Below are positions 19,457 to 28,681 of a DNA stretch of 64,000 bases, piece by piece. Numbering within the stretch: position 1 is the first letter of the stretch; each line of letters begins with the position of its first letter. The DNA lies in NCBI RefSeq assembly GCF_022437945.1, contig NZ_CP092535.1, forward strand, positions 4,030,001 to 4,094,000, in the 5' to 3' direction. The notes under the pieces were generated by a model. That model ran no database searches. It worked only from the letters and a program-made list of their open reading frames with translations, and was not told the DNA's origin. Source of the stretch: Nocardioides sp. TF02-7. GTDB taxonomy: Bacteria; Actinomycetota; Actinomycetes; Propionibacteriales; Nocardioidaceae. A program made the position numbers and the translations under genes.

Positions 19457-19784
19457 CGCCCGTGCCCCGCACCCCGCCCCAACCGGCGGGGCCAACGGCA
19501 TGCCCAGGCACCGCCTCGGCGGCCTAACTGGGTGCGTCCAAGATTGGCGGCAAGGCGCCGGTCCTCGTCAACGGAACGGGTAGCGATGAGCGGTCACTCG
19601 GTCAGATCATGACGGAGGCGCCGTGACGCCCCGCGGAAGGCGCGACGGCGATCGTGTCGAGTTCCCCGAGTTCAAGATCGATCGGATCGCGACTGGGACC
19701 GGTGCCAACGAAGCCAATGACCGACCCGCCGCTTTCCGCTAGACGACAGGTAGCGGTGGATCACCGTCACCGAGTGACGCGATC

Positions 19785-19905
19785 AACCGCACAACCCCTC
19801 GCTCCTGCCCCGGCCACCGAACGTCGACCGCAAGCGACCGGGCACCCGGTCGGAGCCATCGGCCAGCCGCCGCGACCACCGCTCGGGGATACTCCTCTCG
19901 TGTCC
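19785..19905. repeat. Right copy of the inverted repeat flanking the HNH gene
   Basis: Inverted partner of 17830-17965; see the core at 19846-19882. It ends at the start of the MOSC gene and so forms that gene's upstream region. The rest of the 443-bp gap 19457-19899 has a short low-conservation ORF but nothing I recognise as a gene. Confidence 0.6.
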
Positions 19906-20354
19906 CCGACCGTCGTCGCCATCCACGTCGCGAAGGGGCGGCGGCTGCCGATGCAGGCGAAGGAGCGGGTGAACGTCGAGGCGGGGAAGGGGATCGTGGG
20001 GGGACCGCTACCACGGGACGAAGCACCGCCACGTCACCGTGCAGAGCCGGGAGGACCTCGACGAGGCCGCGGCGGTGTTCGGGGCGGAGGTGCCGAGCCA
20101 CCTGACGCGACGCAACGTGACGCTCAGCCACGGATCGGTGCCGCGCGACCCCGGGACCCGGCTCCGGATCGGCGACGTGCTGCTCGAGGTCGTGCGGGTG
20201 GCGGCTCTGTGCAAGCTGCTCGACGACACCATCGGAGCCGGCGCGCAGGAGGCGCTGCGGCGCCGCGGCGGCACCGTGTTCCGGGTGCTCGAGGGCGGGA
20301 CGATCGCGGTCGGTGACGAGGTGGTTCAGGAGGGGGAGCCGGCCGAGCACGTAG
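19900..20354 (+). CDS. MOSC-domain protein (two apparent frameshifts)
   Basis: About 150 aa. The MOSC signature is RRLPMQAKERVNVEAGKGIV then GDRYHG and HVTVQS, followed by NVTLSHGSV, LRIGDVLLEVVR and LEGGTIAVGDEVV. MOSC domains take part in molybdenum-cofactor sulfur transfer or in reduction of N-hydroxylated compounds; the role of this short form is unknown. An extra G at 19998-20003 splits it. A second extra G at 20332-20336 removes its stop; correcting that G restores TAG at 20352-20354. GTG start at 19900. It converges on and overlaps the DUF480 gene by 29 bp. Confidence 0.75.
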
Positions 20355-21523
20355 CCGCGCTCGGTCGACTCGCCGCGAGCGGCGACCGGGCTGCGGCGAT
20401 ACCACTCGACGTCGGCGAGGCCGGCCTGCGCGAACAGCGCGGCGACGTCCGCCGGCTCGTGGTGCACGACGTCGAGGTCGACGTCCACGCCGAACAGCTC
20501 GTCGTGGTGCTGCACCTCGCGGCCCGCGTGACCGGCGTAGACCAGCCAGCCGCCCGGCCGCAGCGGCCGCACCAGCGCCGCGAGCGTCTCGGGCAGCTCG
20601 GCCGGGGGCGTGTGCACGAGGGAGTACCACGCGAGCACCGCACCCCAGCCGTCCGCGGCCGGCGGCCGCATCAGGCGGCGCAGGTCGCCCACGTCGTACG
20701 TCGCGTGCGGGAACCGTCGCCGTGCCTCCTCGACCATCGCCGGCACCAGGTCGAGGCCGGTCGCCGTCGCTCCCCGGCCGGCGAGGTACGCCGTGACGTG
20801 GCCGGGGCCGCAGCCGACCTCGACCATCGGGGCGCCGTCGGCGAGCCCGACCACGCGGTCGAGCAGCCACCGCTCCATGGGCAGCGCGTCCAGCTCGTCG
20901 ACGAGGGCGTCGGCGTAGGCGACGGCGGCGTCGGCGTACGCCGTCCGCACCTGCTCGTCGCGCCGCGCCGGGTCGATGTCGACCGCGGGCGTGGCCGACT
21001 CGCCCGCGGTGGAGCCCGGTGTCTCACCGAGGAGGTGGACCCAGCGGGGGTCGCGCTCGCCGGCCCGGCGCGGCAGCTGCCGCACCAGCGGCGGCGACGC
21101 CGACGCCATCCGCTCGAGACAGGTCTCGACGTCGCCGCGGTCGGCGAAGGGGTGCAGCCGCTCGGAGCGGGTGCGCAGCTCGCCGGCGGCCTGCGGGCCC
21201 CGGAGCAGCAGCACGGTCAGCAACGCGCGCTCGTCCTCGGCGAGGTCGAGCAGCTCGGCGACCACCTGGTGGTACTTCAGGGTCCGCGGTCCGCGGTCGG
21301 CCCACACGATCCGCAGCAGGCCGCGCTCCTTGAGGTCGCGGCACGTCTGCTCGACGAGCGCGTCGTCGTAGGAGACCACGGGATCGCGGCTCGACGACTG
21401 GTTGCAGGCCGTCCGGAGGGCGTTGAGCGTGAGCGGGTACGACGCCGGCACGGTCCGCTCCTTCTCGAGGAGCGAGCCCAGGATCCGCTGGTCGACGGCG
21501 CTCAGCACAGGCAGCTGGGTCAC
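20326..21523 (-). CDS. DUF480 (YceH-like) fused to a class I methyltransferase
   Basis: About 398 aa. Residues 1-170 are YceH/DUF480, a tandem winged-helix fold (LSAVDQRILGSLLEKERTVP, YPLTLNALRTACNQSSSRDP, LLLRGPQAAGELRTRSERLH). Residues 190-395 are a SAM methyltransferase (MVEVGCGPGHVTAYLAGRGA, WYSLVHTPPAELPETL, LRPGGWLVYAGHAG). The fusion suggests a DNA-binding or RNA-linked methyltransferase, but the substrate is unknown. The same G5 run at 20332-20336 that hides the MOSC stop also hides this gene's TGA at 20326-20328; one base fewer restores both. GTG start at 21523. Confidence 0.78.
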
Positions 21524-21553
21524 GCGCCGAGCGTAGTGGGGCCGGCGGGGGAG

Positions 21554-21591
21554 AACCGGTTGCACTCCTCCCATGTGGGTAGTCAACCGGT
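21554..21591. promoter_or_regulatory. Inverted repeat upstream of the SSS symporter
   Basis: ACCGGTTG at 21555-21562 and its inverse CAACCGGT at 21584-21591 are separated by 21 nt. The left arm lies within the 8-bp palindrome AACCGGTT. The pair lies in the short divergent region between the DUF480 gene and the symporter and could be an operator. No cognate regulator is adjacent. Confidence 0.35.
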
Positions 21592-21619
21592 GCTCATCCC
21601 CGACAGAAAGCGAGTGGCG

Positions 21620-23389
21620 ATGTTCGCAGGGTCTGCCGGACTCGCGCCGGGCCTCACGCCCCTCGCCTCGGACACGATCATCGACGCCAGCGTCGTCGAC
21701 TACGTGATCCTGGCGACGTACTTCCTGTTCGTCCTCGGCATCGGGTGGCTCGCCAAGCGGCAGGTGTCGGACTCCGTCGACTTCTTCCTGTCGGGGCGGG
21801 CGCTGCCGGCGTGGGTGACCGGGCTGGCGTTCATCTCCGCCAACCTCGGCGCGGTCGAGATCATGGGCATGTCGGCCAACGGGGCCGAGATCGGCCTGCC
21901 GACGGTGCACTACTTCTGGGTCGGCGCGATCCCGGCGATGCTGTTCCTCGGCCTCGTGATGATGCCGTTCTACTACGGCTCCAAGGTGCGGTCGGTGCCG
22001 GAGTTCATGCTCCGCCGCTTCGGTCCCGGCGCCCATCTCGTCAACGCCATCTCGTTCGCCGTGGCGCAGCTGCTCATCGCGGGCGTCAACCTGTTCCTGC
22101 TCGGGACGATCATCCGGGCGCTCCTCGGCTGGCCGCTGTGGGTGTCGCTCGTCGTCGCAGCTGCGGTGGTCCTGTCCTACATCACGCTCGGCGGGCTGTC
22201 GGCGGCCATCTACAACGAGGTGCTGCAGTTCTTCGTCATCGTGGCGGGGCTGCTGCCGCTGACGATCATCGGTCTCTACCAGGTGGGCGGCTGGGACGGC
22301 CTGATGGACAAGGTCCAGCCGACGGTCGCCGACGGCGCGACCACGGCGACGCCCGGGCAGCAGACCGAGTCGTGGCCGGGGCAGGCGCTCACGGGGTTCG
22401 ACTCGTCGTTGCTGTCGGTCGTCGGCATCGTCTTCGGCCTCGGCTTCGTGCTGTCCTTCGGCTACTGGACGACCAACTTCGTCGAGGTGCAGCGGGCGAT
22501 GGCGTCGGACTCGATCTCCTCGGCGCGCAAGACGCCGGTGATCGGCGCGTTCCCGAAGATGTTCATCCCGTTCATCACGATCGTCCCGGGCATGATCGCG
22601 GCGGTCCTGGTGGTCGAGATCGCCGACCTCAAGGGCGGCGGGACGCCGACCGGCACCGCGACCGGCGACGAGATCACCTACAACGACTCGCTGCTGTTCC
22701 TGATGCGCGACCTGCTGCCCAACGGCCTGCTCGGCATCGCGATCACCGGCCTGCTGGCGTCGTTCATGGCCGGTATGGCCGCGAACATCTCGGCGTTCAA
22801 CACGGTCTTCAGCTACGACCTGTGGGGCGACTACGTCGTCAAGGACCGGTCCGACCGCTACTACCTCTGGGTCGGCCGGATCGCCACGGTGGCGGCGGCC
22901 CTGATCGCGATCCTGACCGCCACGCTCGCAGCGAGCTTCACGAACGTGATGGACTACCTGCAGACGCTGTTCGGCTTCTTCAACGCGCCGCTGTTCGCCA
23001 CGTTCATCCTCGGCATGTTCTGGCGGAGGATGACACCGACCGCCGGCTGGCTGGGTCTCGTCGCCGGCACGGCGTCGGCCGTGCTGGTCGCGTTCCTCAG
23101 CGAGGACGCGTTCGGGTCGTGGAGCCTCGGCGTGCTGCCGCTGAGCGGCCAGGGGGCGGCGTTCGTGTCGGCGTCGACGGCGTTCGTCGTCGACATCGTC
23201 CTCAGCGTGCTCGTGTCGCTGGTGACGCGGCCGAAGCCGGCCGAGCAGCTGGTCGGGCTGGTGTACTCCGAGACGCCTGCGGAGATGCGCACCGACCCGA
23301 AGGAGTCGTCCTACCCCTGGTACCAGCGCACGGTGCCGCTCGCCGGCGTCGCGCTGGTGATCGTCGTCGTCCTCAACGTGATCTTCTAA
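21620..23389 (+). CDS. Sodium:solute symporter (SSS family)
   Basis: 589 aa with about 13 membrane spans, the LeuT fold of SSS transporters. Family features are SDSVDFFLSGRALPAWVTGLAF, ANLGAVEIMGMSANGAEIGL and ITLGGLSAAIYNEVLQFF, the usual sodium-site helix region, plus a long periplasmic insert near residue 240. The closest types are SglT/VPEC-like carriers for sugars or small organic acids. The substrate cannot be named. ATG at 21620. It is followed after 10 bp by a small membrane protein gene with a strong ribosome site. Confidence 0.88.
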   Translation: MFAGSAGLAPGLTPLASDTIIDASVVDYVILATYFLFVLGIGWLAKRQVSDSVDFFLSGRALPAWVTGLAFISANLGAVEIMGMSANGAEIGLPTVHYFWVGAIPAMLFLGLVMMPFYYGSKVRSVPEFMLRRFGPGAHLVNAISFAVAQLLIAGVNLFLLGTIIRALLGWPLWVSLVVAAAVVLSYITLGGLSAAIYNEVLQFFVIVAGLLPLTIIGLYQVGGWDGLMDKVQPTVADGATTATPGQQTESWPGQALTGFDSSLLSVVGIVFGLGFVLSFGYWTTNFVEVQRAMASDSISSARKTPVIGAFPKMFIPFITIVPGMIAAVLVVEIADLKGGGTPTGTATGDEITYNDSLLFLMRDLLPNGLLGIAITGLLASFMAGMAANISAFNTVFSYDLWGDYVVKDRSDRYYLWVGRIATVAAALIAILTATLAASFTNVMDYLQTLFGFFNAPLFATFILGMFWRRMTPTAGWLGLVAGTASAVLVAFLSEDAFGSWSLGVLPLSGQGAAFVSASTAFVVDIVLSVLVSLVTRPKPAEQLVGLVYSETPAEMRTDPKESSYPWYQRTVPLAGVALVIVVVLNVIF

Positions 23390-23399
23390 GGAGCCGGTG

Positions 23400-23690
23400 A
23401 TGAGCCACGAAGTGCCCGACCCCGACGCCGAGCGGCGCCACCGGCACACAGCAGGCGCGTTCGACATCCGCAACGTCATCGGGGCGCTGCTGGGCCTCTA
23501 CGGGATCGTGCTGGTCGTGCTCGACCTGGTCAGCGACGACACCGGCGAGCAGACCGGGGACCTCGACGCCAACCTGTGGGCCGGTCTCGGGCTGCTCGCC
23601 GCCGCCGCTGCGTTCGTGCTGTGGGCGCGGTTGCGCCCGATCGTGGTGCCGGAGGAGCCGGTCAGCTCTCCAGAGCAGCGTCGAGAGTGA
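23400..23690 (+). CDS. Small two-span membrane protein, symporter partner
   Basis: 96 aa with two hydrophobic segments, VIGALLGLYGIVLVVLDLV (about 24-42) and LWAGLGLLAAAAAFVLWARL (about 60-79), and a charged N-terminus. AAGGAG at 23388-23393, overlapping the symporter stop, places the start at ATG 23400. Small proteins of this kind are regularly paired with SSS carriers in actinobacteria and may stabilise them; that is inference. Its end overlaps the convergent OsmC gene by 29 bp. Confidence 0.75.
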   Translation: MSHEVPDPDAERRHRHTAGAFDIRNVIGALLGLYGIVLVVLDLVSDDTGEQTGDLDANLWAGLGLLAAAAAFVLWARLRPIVVPEEPVSSPEQRRE

Positions 23691-24105
23691 TGTCGTCGAC
23701 GCCGGCGAGCGCCTTGCTGATCGGGCAGCCGGCCTTCGCCTTCTCGGCGCACTCCTTGAACGCCGCGTCGTCGAGGCCCTCGACCTCGCCGCGCACGGTG
23801 AGCTTGATGGCGGTGATCCGGTTGCCGCCGGCCGGGTCGGCGCCCAGGGTGACGTCGGCCTTCACGTCGAACGCGACCGGGGTCCCGCCGGCGTCCGCGA
23901 CGATCTTCGACAGCGCCATCGAGTAGCAGGACGAGTGCGCGGCAGCGACGAGCTCCTCGGGGCTGGTGGTGCCGCCGGCGTCGTCGGCCGCGCGCTTCGG
24001 GAAGGACACGTCGAAGGTGCCGACCCCCGAGGAGGTGAGCTCGACCTGGCCGGACCCGTCCTGGAGTCCGCCGTTCCATGCGGTGCGTGCTGTGCGAGTG
24101 GGCAT
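23662..24105 (-). CDS. OsmC/Ohr-family peroxiredoxin-like protein
   Basis: 147 aa. Thiol peroxidase family that reduces organic hydroperoxides. Starts MPTRTARTAWNGGLQDGSG, the OsmC N-terminus. The first reactive Cys is in ELVAAAHSSCYSMALS and the second in EKAKAGCPISKALAG, both conserved in OsmC. ATG at 24105. It stands alone between two other units; no OhrR-type regulator is next to it. Confidence 0.88.
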   Translation of the reverse strand: MPTRTARTAWNGGLQDGSGQVELTSSGVGTFDVSFPKRAADDAGGTTSPEELVAAAHSSCYSMALSKIVADAGGTPVAFDVKADVTLGADPAGGNRITAIKLTVRGEVEGLDDAAFKECAEKAKAGCPISKALAGVDDITLDAALES

Positions 24106-24168
24106 GCGATGTCCTTGTCCGTCGGGGCGGGGTACGGGTCTCACGGTAGCGGCGGCGTGGTGGGGTCG

Positions 24169-25221
24169 TCAGGGGCTGACCGTCAGCAACGTGCGCCGGA
24201 TGCCGGCGACCACGGTGCCGGCCTCGAACAGGTCCTCGTCCGTACGTCGCCGCCGCTCGCGGACCGCCTCGGCCAGGCGGTCGAGCTCGCGCCACGCCCG
24301 GTCGAGGTCGTCCGGGCGGGCGGTGGACACCTCGACGGAGTCGAGGGCGACGGCCAGGGCACGGAGGGCGCGCGCCGCAGCCGGCCGCAGCCCCGGGCCG
24401 AGCGGCACCTCCTCGTGCTCGGCCCGCTCGAGCCGCAGCAGGTCGGCCTGCTCACCGACGAGGTAGGCCAGGTCGGCGAGCGCCCGGCCGTGCGCCCGCA
24501 CCCGGTCGCTCCGGTCGGGCAGGCGGCGTACCCGCCAGTTGACCTGGGGGCCGCCGGTGGCGTCACCGACCAGCTGGTGGACGGCCCGGGCCCGCGGCTC
24601 GAGGTCGCGCCGCCGGCCGCTCCAGTCCTCCGCGCTCGGCAACGGGTCCTGCTCGAGACCGTCGGCCAGCATCCGCAGCTGGTCGACGACGACGGAGCGC
24701 AGCTCGTCCTGCGCCCGGTGGACGGCGGCGAACCGCACGGGCGGCAGGGCGAGGTTGATCGCCGCCCCGATGGCAGCACCGAGGCAGGTGAGGGCGAGGT
24801 AGCCGACGACGAACCGGCTGCCGTCCTGGTGGCCGAGGACGAGCATGAAGATGGCCGAGACCGGCACCCAGCTGCCGGCCGACCCGAGCCATCGCCAAGC
24901 GGCGACGACGGTGCCGATCCCGACGACCAGCACGAGGGCGAGAGGCACGGGCAACGGGCTGAGGAGCGCGGCGACCGAGAGGGCGGATCCCGCCAGCAGG
25001 GCGAGCGTGACCTGCGCCGCGGCCCGCAGGGAGGCGAGCACGGTCGTCGACACCGACACCACCGCTCCGAGTGGTGCGTAGTAGGGGTAGTCCTGGGCCA
25101 GGCCGCCCATCCGCGACACCACCAGCCAGGCCACCAGGGCAGCGACCGCCGCGCGGAGCGCCAGCGGCACCGTCGGGTGCCGTCCGACGAGGTCGTCGAT
25201 GCGAAGCCGGAGGGTGCTCAC
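24169..25221 (-). CDS. FUSC / aromatic-acid-exporter-like membrane protein
   Basis: 350 aa. The N-terminal half has about six hydrophobic segments (LALRAAVAALVAWLVV, PLGAVVSVSTTVLASLRAAA, LALVLVVGIGTVVAAW, VVGYLALTCLGAAIGAAINL). The C-terminal half is a soluble helical domain rich in Arg, Glu and Leu. This matches the FUSC-type / ArAE-like family, proposed to export aromatic or phenolic acids. GTG at 25221. It is only 53 bp downstream of hsd4B on the same strand, so it could be co-transcribed with the kstD operon; a link to steroid aromatics is inference. Confidence 0.7.
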   Translation of the reverse strand: MSTLRLRIDDLVGRHPTVPLALRAAVAALVAWLVVSRMGGLAQDYPYYAPLGAVVSVSTTVLASLRAAAQVTLALLAGSALSVAALLSPLPVPLALVLVVGIGTVVAAWRWLGSAGSWVPVSAIFMLVLGHQDGSRFVVGYLALTCLGAAIGAAINLALPPVRFAAVHRAQDELRSVVVDQLRMLADGLEQDPLPSAEDWSGRRRDLEPRARAVHQLVGDATGGPQVNWRVRRLPDRSDRVRAHGRALADLAYLVGEQADLLRLERAEHEEVPLGPGLRPAAARALRALAVALDSVEVSTARPDDLDRAWRELDRLAEAVRERRRRTDEDLFEAGTVVAGIRRTLLTVSP

Positions 25222-25274
25222 GCCGGACCGGTACCCCGCGCCGCCCGGGATCACCGGCACGCCGGGACTCCAGG

Positions 25275-26153
25275 TCAGGCGGTGGTCAGCACGCAGTCGC
25301 CGAGGACCGGCGACCCGTCCCGGTCGCCACCGGCGATGGTGGCGGACGCGACCACGCGTCCGTCCTCGCGCCAGCCGCGGACCCGGATCGTCTCGCCCAT
25401 GAACACCACACCGGCGAACCGGGCGCCGAAACCGCGCACCGCGGTCGCGTCGGCGCCGAGCAGGCCGTCGGTCAGCTCGCGCAGCACGACGCCGTAGGAG
25501 CAGAGGCCGTGCAGGATCGGCGCAGGGAACCCGGCCGCCTTCGCGAAACCGGGGTCGGCGTGCAGCGGGTTGCGGTCGCCGCACAGCCGGTAGAGCAGCG
25601 CCTGCTGCTCGGTGACGGCGTACGTCGTCTCCAGGTCGGGCGCCCGGTCGGGGAGGTCGACCGTGGTCGACGTGCCGCGGTCGCCGCCGAAGCCGCCCTC
25701 GCCGCGGACGAAGATCGACGAGCGCACCCGCCACAGCTCCTCCCCGGAGCCGGTCGTCGCGACGCCCTCCTGCCAGATGACCGCGGCCTTGCCCTTGTCC
25801 CACACGTCCGTGAGGGTCGTGGACACGGTGGCGGTGCCACACGTGGGCAGCGGGGCGCTGAGCGAGATCGACTGGGACCCGTGGACGACCTGCGCGAGGT
25901 CGATGTCGCAGCCGGGCAGGTCGAGCGGCGGCGGGTCGGTCGCGTGGAACGTCGGGGCGACGACGCCGAACGAGGGCAGCACCTGCAGCGACGGCCCGTC
26001 GAGGGTGTAGCGGAGCGCAACGGGGGAGAGGTGGTCGCCGGGTCGGCGGCCGGCGCCGATCGCCAGGTGGTAGAGCAGGACGTCGCTCTCGGTCCAGCTG
26101 AACGTCGTGGAGCCGACGTGGGCTCCGACAGCGACGGCGGGGTCGATGGGCAT
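25275..26153 (-). CDS. hsd4B: Hsd4B/ChsH3-like double hot-dog enoyl-CoA hydratase
   Basis: 292-aa MaoC-type hydratase for steroid side-chain beta-oxidation, the homologue of M. tuberculosis Rv3538. The N-terminal hot-dog (SWTESDVLLYHLAIGAGRRP) lacks the full catalytic site. The C-terminal one has the R-specific hydratase motif YRLCGDRNPLHADPGFAKAAGF (Asp/His) and ILHGLCSYG. The ATG at 26153 overlaps the kstD stop (ATGA), the same kstD-hsd4B pairing as in mycobacteria. Confidence 0.88.
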   Translation of the reverse strand: MPIDPAVAVGAHVGSTTFSWTESDVLLYHLAIGAGRRPGDHLSPVALRYTLDGPSLQVLPSFGVVAPTFHATDPPPLDLPGCDIDLAQVVHGSQSISLSAPLPTCGTATVSTTLTDVWDKGKAAVIWQEGVATTGSGEELWRVRSSIFVRGEGGFGGDRGTSTTVDLPDRAPDLETTYAVTEQQALLYRLCGDRNPLHADPGFAKAAGFPAPILHGLCSYGVVLRELTDGLLGADATAVRGFGARFAGVVFMGETIRVRGWREDGRVVASATIAGGDRDGSPVLGDCVLTTA

Positions 26154-27838
26154 CAGGCCGGTCCGTCCGCGAGGTCCTCGGCGGCAAGGTAGCCGAAGAC
26201 GAGGGCGGGTCCGATGGTGGCCCCGGGGCCGGCGTACGTGCGGCCCATCACGGCTGCCGACGCGTTGCCGGCGGCGTAGAGGCCGGGGATCGGCGAGCCG
26301 TCGGGGCGCAGGACCCGCGCCCGCTCGTCGGTCAGCAGGCCGCCCTTGGTGCCGAGGTCGCCAGGCACGATCTTGACGGCGTAGAACGGCGCCTTGTCGA
26401 TCGCGTGGAGCGACGGGTTGGGCTTCACCGTCGGGTCGGAGTAGTACTGGTCGTAGGCCGACTCGCCGCGGTGGAAGTCCTCGTCGACCCCGGTGACGGC
26501 GAAGCCGTTGAAGCGGGTCACGGTCGCCTCCAGGGCGTCGGCGGGTACGTCGATCCGGTCGGCGAGTTCGCGGAGCGTCGACGCCTTGCGGACGACGCCC
26601 GCCTTGAGCCAGCCACCGGGGAACGGCTGCCGCGGCCCGAGCCCGGCGAAGAGGTAGCGGTTGCGGTAGCGCTGGTCGATGATCATCCAGCTCGGCACGT
26701 GGCCGACGCCGGTCGCCTCGCCCGCGTAGATGGCGTGGGTCGCCTCGACGTAGGGGAGCGCCTCGTTCATGAACCGCCGTCCGGCCTGGTTGACGATGAT
26801 CGAGCCGGGGAGGTTGCGCTCGGCGAGGCAGAACCACGGCCCGCGGGGCAGCGGGATGGTCGGCCCCCACCACGCGTCGTCCATCAGCGCCGTCTCCGCG
26901 CCGGCGGCGATCCCGGCGAGGATGCCGCCGCCGGTGTTGAACTGGGAGCCGGTGGTCCACTCCACCGAGGTGGGCTGAGGCTGGTACTTCTCGCGCAGCT
27001 CGAGGTTGCGCTCGAAGCCGCCGGACCCGAGCACCACCCCGCGACGGGCGCGCACGACGTGCTCCTGCCCGTCGCGCGTCACGCGGACGCCCGCGACCCG
27101 ACCGTCCTCGATCACCAGACCGGTCAGCTCGGTGTCGTAGTGGACCGGTACGCCGGCGTCGACCAGCCCCTTGCGGAGGCCGATCGCGATCGCGTTGCCC
27201 ATCGCGAACATCCGGCGACCGAGCGCGACCGCGAGCAGCCGCCGCAGCATGACGAGCGCCATGGTGACCGGTCCCTTGACCGTGCGCGTGCCGAGGCTGA
27301 TCCTCCGGAAGTCCTTCTGGGTGACGATCAGGTTGGCGGGCGTCTTCGAGTACCGCGGGTGCAGCCGCTCCAGCTCGTCGCCGAGGAACCGTGCGTCCAT
27401 CGGCACCGGCTCGACGCTGCGGCCTCCGGCGCGACCGCCCGGCGCCTCGGGGTGGTAGTCGGCGTAGTCGGGGACCCAGCGGAACCGGACCGGCGTGTGG
27501 TCGCGGAGGAACTCCATCACCTCCGGACCGCGGTCGAGGTAGGTGTCGCGGTTGGCCTTGGGCGCGTCGTCGCCGACGATCGCGTCGAGGTACGTGCGGG
27601 CCCGGTCGTCGTCGCCGTCGTCGACCTGGCCGGCCGCGCGCAGGGCGTAGTTGCCCGGCACCCAGACGCCGCCCCCGCTCCGGGCGGTCGAGCCGCCGAA
27701 GTAGCCGCTCTTCTCGACGAGGACGGTGTCGAGGCCCCGCGCGGCGGCGGCGAGCGCGGCGCTCATCCCGGCGCCCCCGGCACCCACGACGACGACGTCC
27801 GCGGCGGCGGGCAGGGCGCCCGTCGTGTCAGCCCTCAT
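26153..27838 (-). CDS. kstD: KstD, 3-ketosteroid delta-1-dehydrogenase
   Basis: 561-aa flavoprotein that introduces the C1-C2 double bond into ring A of 3-ketosteroids, leading to ring-B opening. The FAD dinucleotide motif VVVVGAGGAGMSAALAAA is at about 15-32, followed by SGYFGGSTARSGGGVWVPGN. The C-terminal FAD-binding segment has GLYAAGNASAAVMGRTYAGPG. Tyrosines typical of the active site are present. It is divergent from hsaE and shares the KstR box 27849-27862. A TACAGT hexamer 8 nt before the ATG suggests a leaderless mRNA. Frame intact. Confidence 0.94.
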   Translation of the reverse strand: MRADTTGALPAAADVVVVGAGGAGMSAALAAAARGLDTVLVEKSGYFGGSTARSGGGVWVPGNYALRAAGQVDDGDDDRARTYLDAIVGDDAPKANRDTYLDRGPEVMEFLRDHTPVRFRWVPDYADYHPEAPGGRAGGRSVEPVPMDARFLGDELERLHPRYSKTPANLIVTQKDFRRISLGTRTVKGPVTMALVMLRRLLAVALGRRMFAMGNAIAIGLRKGLVDAGVPVHYDTELTGLVIEDGRVAGVRVTRDGQEHVVRARRGVVLGSGGFERNLELREKYQPQPTSVEWTTGSQFNTGGGILAGIAAGAETALMDDAWWGPTIPLPRGPWFCLAERNLPGSIIVNQAGRRFMNEALPYVEATHAIYAGEATGVGHVPSWMIIDQRYRNRYLFAGLGPRQPFPGGWLKAGVVRKASTLRELADRIDVPADALEATVTRFNGFAVTGVDEDFHRGESAYDQYYSDPTVKPNPSLHAIDKAPFYAVKIVPGDLGTKGGLLTDERARVLRPDGSPIPGLYAAGNASAAVMGRTYAGPGATIGPALVFGYLAAEDLADGPA

Positions 27839-27848
27839 GGCACAAAAC

Positions 27849-27862
27849 TGTAACAGGTTCTA
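27849..27862. promoter_or_regulatory. Perfect KstR operator, kstD / hsaE divergent promoter
   Basis: TGTAACAGGTTCTA fits TnnAACnnGTTnnA. Hexamers TAGCAT (27861-27866, rightward) and TACAGT (27852-27847, leftward) overlap its two edges and lie 6 and 8 nt from the hsaE and kstD start codons. A single bound KstR could therefore block both -10 elements. Confidence 0.9.
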
Positions 27863-27872
27863 GCATGGTGGC

Positions 27873-28661
27873 ATGCTCTCCGACGACGTACGACGAGACG
27901 CCGCCGCGGCCCTCGCCGCGGCCGAGCGCGACCGCCGGCCGGTCCCGCCCCTGCGGGAGACCTACCCGGGGCTCGACGTGGTCGACGCCTACGAGATCCA
28001 GCTCCTCAACGTGCGTCGGCGGCTCGCGGCGGGGGCGACGATCCACGGCCACAAGGTCGGCCTGTCCTCGCGGGCGATGCAGGAGATGATGGGCGTCGAC
28101 GAGCCGGACTACGGCCACCTGCTGTCGGACATGCAGGTCAAGGAGGACGTGCCGGTCCGGGTGGGGGAGTACTGCTCGCCGCGGGTGGAGGTCGAGGTCG
28201 CGTTCGTGCTCGGCAGCCCCTTGCCCGGTGAGGGCTGCACCGAGGACGACGTGCTGGCCGCCACCGAGGCGGTCGCCCCGGCGATCGAGCTGATCGACAG
28301 CCGGATCGCCGACTGGGACATCCGGATCGGCGACACCATCGCCGACAACGCCAGCTCGGCCGGCTACGTGCTGGGGCCCGACCGGGTGAAGCCGGCCGAC
28401 GTGGACCTGCGCAGCATCGAGGCCCGCCTGGTGCGCAACGGCGAGCAGGTCGCGTCCGGCCGGTCCGACGCCGTGCTCGGCAACCCGGTCACCGCCGTCG
28501 CGTGGCTCGCGCGCAAGTTCGCGTCGTTCGGGGTCACGCTCGAGGCCGGTCACGTGGTCCTCCCCGGGAGCGTCCACCGCGCCGTGGACGCCACGCCCGG
28601 CGACGACTTCACCGCGACGTTCGACGGGCTCGGCTCCGTCCACCTGTCCTTCACCGACTGA
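27873..28661 (+). CDS. hsaE: HsaE, 2-hydroxyhexa-2,4-dienoate hydratase
   Basis: 262-aa member of the MhpD/FAH-like hydratases. It hydrates the 2-hydroxyhexa-2,4-dienoate released by HsaD to 4-hydroxy-2-oxohexanoate. Diagnostic stretches: GHKVGLSSRAMQEMMGVDEP, the metal-ligand region PRVEVEVAFVLG and DSRIADWDI. ATG at 27873, 10 nt after the KstR box and 6 nt after TAGCAT, so probably leaderless. The first gene of hsaE-hsaG-hsaF, as in M. tuberculosis. Confidence 0.93.
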   Translation: MLSDDVRRDAAAALAAAERDRRPVPPLRETYPGLDVVDAYEIQLLNVRRRLAAGATIHGHKVGLSSRAMQEMMGVDEPDYGHLLSDMQVKEDVPVRVGEYCSPRVEVEVAFVLGSPLPGEGCTEDDVLAATEAVAPAIELIDSRIADWDIRIGDTIADNASSAGYVLGPDRVKPADVDLRSIEARLVRNGEQVASGRSDAVLGNPVTAVAWLARKFASFGVTLEAGHVVLPGSVHRAVDATPGDDFTATFDGLGSVHLSFTD

Positions 28662-28681
28662 GCACCACGAGGGAGCCCCCA

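Noticed and set aside
19739..23479. Very long open frame on the minus strand opposite the SSS symporter
   Set aside because: Its part opposite the symporter is low-complexity Arg/Asp/Gln/His sequence, the normal antisense shadow of high-GC coding DNA. Only the DUF480-methyltransferase part is real.
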